Under the pieces are notes generated by a model. It worked only from the letters and a program-made list of their open reading frames with translations, was not told the DNA's origin and made no database searches. From Anagrus nilaparvatae (taxonomy: Eukaryota; Arthropoda; Insecta; Hymenoptera; Mymaridae), in the NCBI GenBank assembly GCA_022575985.1, contig JAKSXM010000137.1:11674001-11738000 (forward strand): a DNA stretch of 64,000 bases, in the 5' to 3' direction. Within the stretch, counting starts at the first letter, position 1. Each line of letters opens with the position of its first letter. The translations under genes were made by a program, and so were the position numbers. Positions 62,831-64,000 of this stretch are shown here, piece by piece.

Positions 62831-63069
62831 CTTAAACTAGAATAAATAAGAACTTTAAGAACGTCGCATTACAGGTGCGGAAATTCCTATTTTTGTTGCC
62901 TCCTGTACCACCCATCTTATGTACCCTTTGACGCTGATCCTAAATTTTTATCTAACCTAAGCAATCAATGTTCTAATTATAGTCATAAAATAATTATAGG
63001 AGATCTCTACACGGATATGCTTATGGACATCTGTAATACCTCATAAAAATAACTTATTAATTTTTATAT

Positions 63070-63460
63070 TTGGAGGTTGTTTTCACTCCCTGGGGGAGGG
63101 AATAATTTTTTATACTAAAAATATTAGTTTTTCTGTTTGAAAGACGAAAAGATTCCAAAAAAAATTTTATTACCTTTTATTCATTAATTTTGAAGCTAGA
63201 GATAGTTTTCACCTTCCGGGTCAGGCAAAACTTTTTGTACTACCAATTTTGTTAAAAAACAAAATTTAACAATTTTTTGTATAATTGTTTTTACATTTAG
63301 GGGTAGTTTTTACCCCCTAGCGGCAAGGACGATTTTTTGTACTACAAATGTTGTTAGATTTTGGTTGTAAGACAAAAAGTTCAAAAAAGAAAATTTTATA
63401 AACTTTCTTTCATTTTTTTTTAACTTATGGGGTAGTTGCCTCCCTGAGGGATGAATAAAT
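63070..63460. repeat. Degenerate tandem repeat, about 100-128 bp period
   Basis: A line of the type GTAGTTTTCACCCTCC-GGGnAGG followed by ATTTTTTGTACTACNAAT recurs near 63075, 63203, 63300 and 63430, each followed by AAGACAAAAAG or AAAACAAAATT text. Copies are much diverged. Confidence 0.5.
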
Positions 63461-63479
63461 TAAAATTATACTAACAAGG

Positions 63480-64000
63480 GGAGTTCAATACATTTGGAAC
63501 ACCGAATTACACCAAATGGTTATGGATGAGTTTGTTATGTTGAAAAAACATGCCGACTACCCTCCGTTCCTTCCAATGGGCCTAGAAACGCAGGGCTCAA
63601 TGTTATAAAATAGGATTTTTTGGTAATTTTCAAAGAAACGCCAAAACCTCGCAAGTTAACCAAAACTCTTCTGGATGGTCTCATTTTTTTGGTTTAAGTA
63701 TCACCTTTCATACGCCGTAAACCGCAATTTATTATCACTAATTCTCTCATCACTATAGCCAATTAACCAAACGGTCATTTTTGACTAAAAATGACCAATT
63801 TTTAAAATGCTGTCAAATTTGTAATTTCTGACGAAAATGGGTTTTATAGGTCTGAAAAAATTTGTACAAGCTTCAAGTTTCCAAAACTTCTTGACTTTAC
63901 CTTTTGCAATTATTTGTTAACTAGATATGATAATTTGAAGTCACAGTCCCAATTTTACGATTTTTTAAAAAATCTCATTTTTAATGCTAACTTTGAAGAG
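63480..64000. mobile_element. AGTGTGTC-family arm, cut by window end
   Basis: TTATGTTGAAAAAACATGCC, GGGCCTAGAAACGCAGGGCTC, TAAAATAGGATTTTTTGGTA, CTCGCAAGTTAACCAAAAC, AAGTATCACCTTTCATACG, CAAGCTTCAAGTTTCCAAAA correspond to consecutive parts of the left arm of 8750-9993. The other arm would be beyond the window. Confidence 0.65.

Overview
The window is a very AT-rich, eukaryotic, intron-bearing nuclear locus from an insect. The tachykinin precursor points to Hymenoptera: its last copies have the bee/wasp-type arrangement of an SP[FY]RY-like peptide followed by an [12 protein letters not shown] peptide. A parasitoid wasp is my guess from the AT richness and repeat load, but the sequence alone does not settle the family. 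All genes were rebuilt by joining exons at GT/AG sites with matching phases and by comparison with protein families recalled from general knowledge; no search was run.

Layout. 1-1266 (-): 5' part of a SWIM zinc finger plus YqaJ-type nuclease gene, cut by the window edge. 1756-5427 (+): DUS3L, tRNA dihydrouridine synthase 3, divergent from it over about 490 bp. 5.4-14.9 kb: gene-free, with a 1.24 kb foldback element, a TG microsatellite and a roughly 1.9 kb higher-order tandem repeat. 14972-34546 (+): fray (OSR1/SPAK kinase); a conserved kinase plus CCT core at 31-34.5 kb is joined in frame to three far-upstream exons through repeat-filled introns of 8.2, 4.7 and 2.7 kb. 35788-36833 (+): B3GALT6-type glycosaminoglycan linker galactosyltransferase. 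37427-38336 (-): ING4/5-type PHD protein. 38859-39854 (-): COMMD4. 39.9-57.6 kb: gene desert packed with inverted-repeat elements. 57624-59202 (-): tachykinin prepropeptide. 59.2-64 kb: gene-free, with a tRNA-like sequence and more repeats.

The genes are unrelated housekeeping or signalling genes (tRNA modification, ion-transport kinase, proteoglycan synthesis, chromatin reading, COMMD/Commander complex, neuropeptide); there is no operon logic. The other notable content is non-coding: at least eight families of palindromic (foldback or MITE-like) elements, most with ends at a TA dinucleotide and one at TTAA, some nested inside each other. Several lie in fray introns and would be transcribed as long hairpins.

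I did not find a coherent new multi-gene system. The best candidates for a second look are the three-layer nested foldback at 21056-23207, the long N-terminal extension of fray, the higher-order repeat at 10.8-12.7 kb, and the atypical peptide in the tachykinin precursor.
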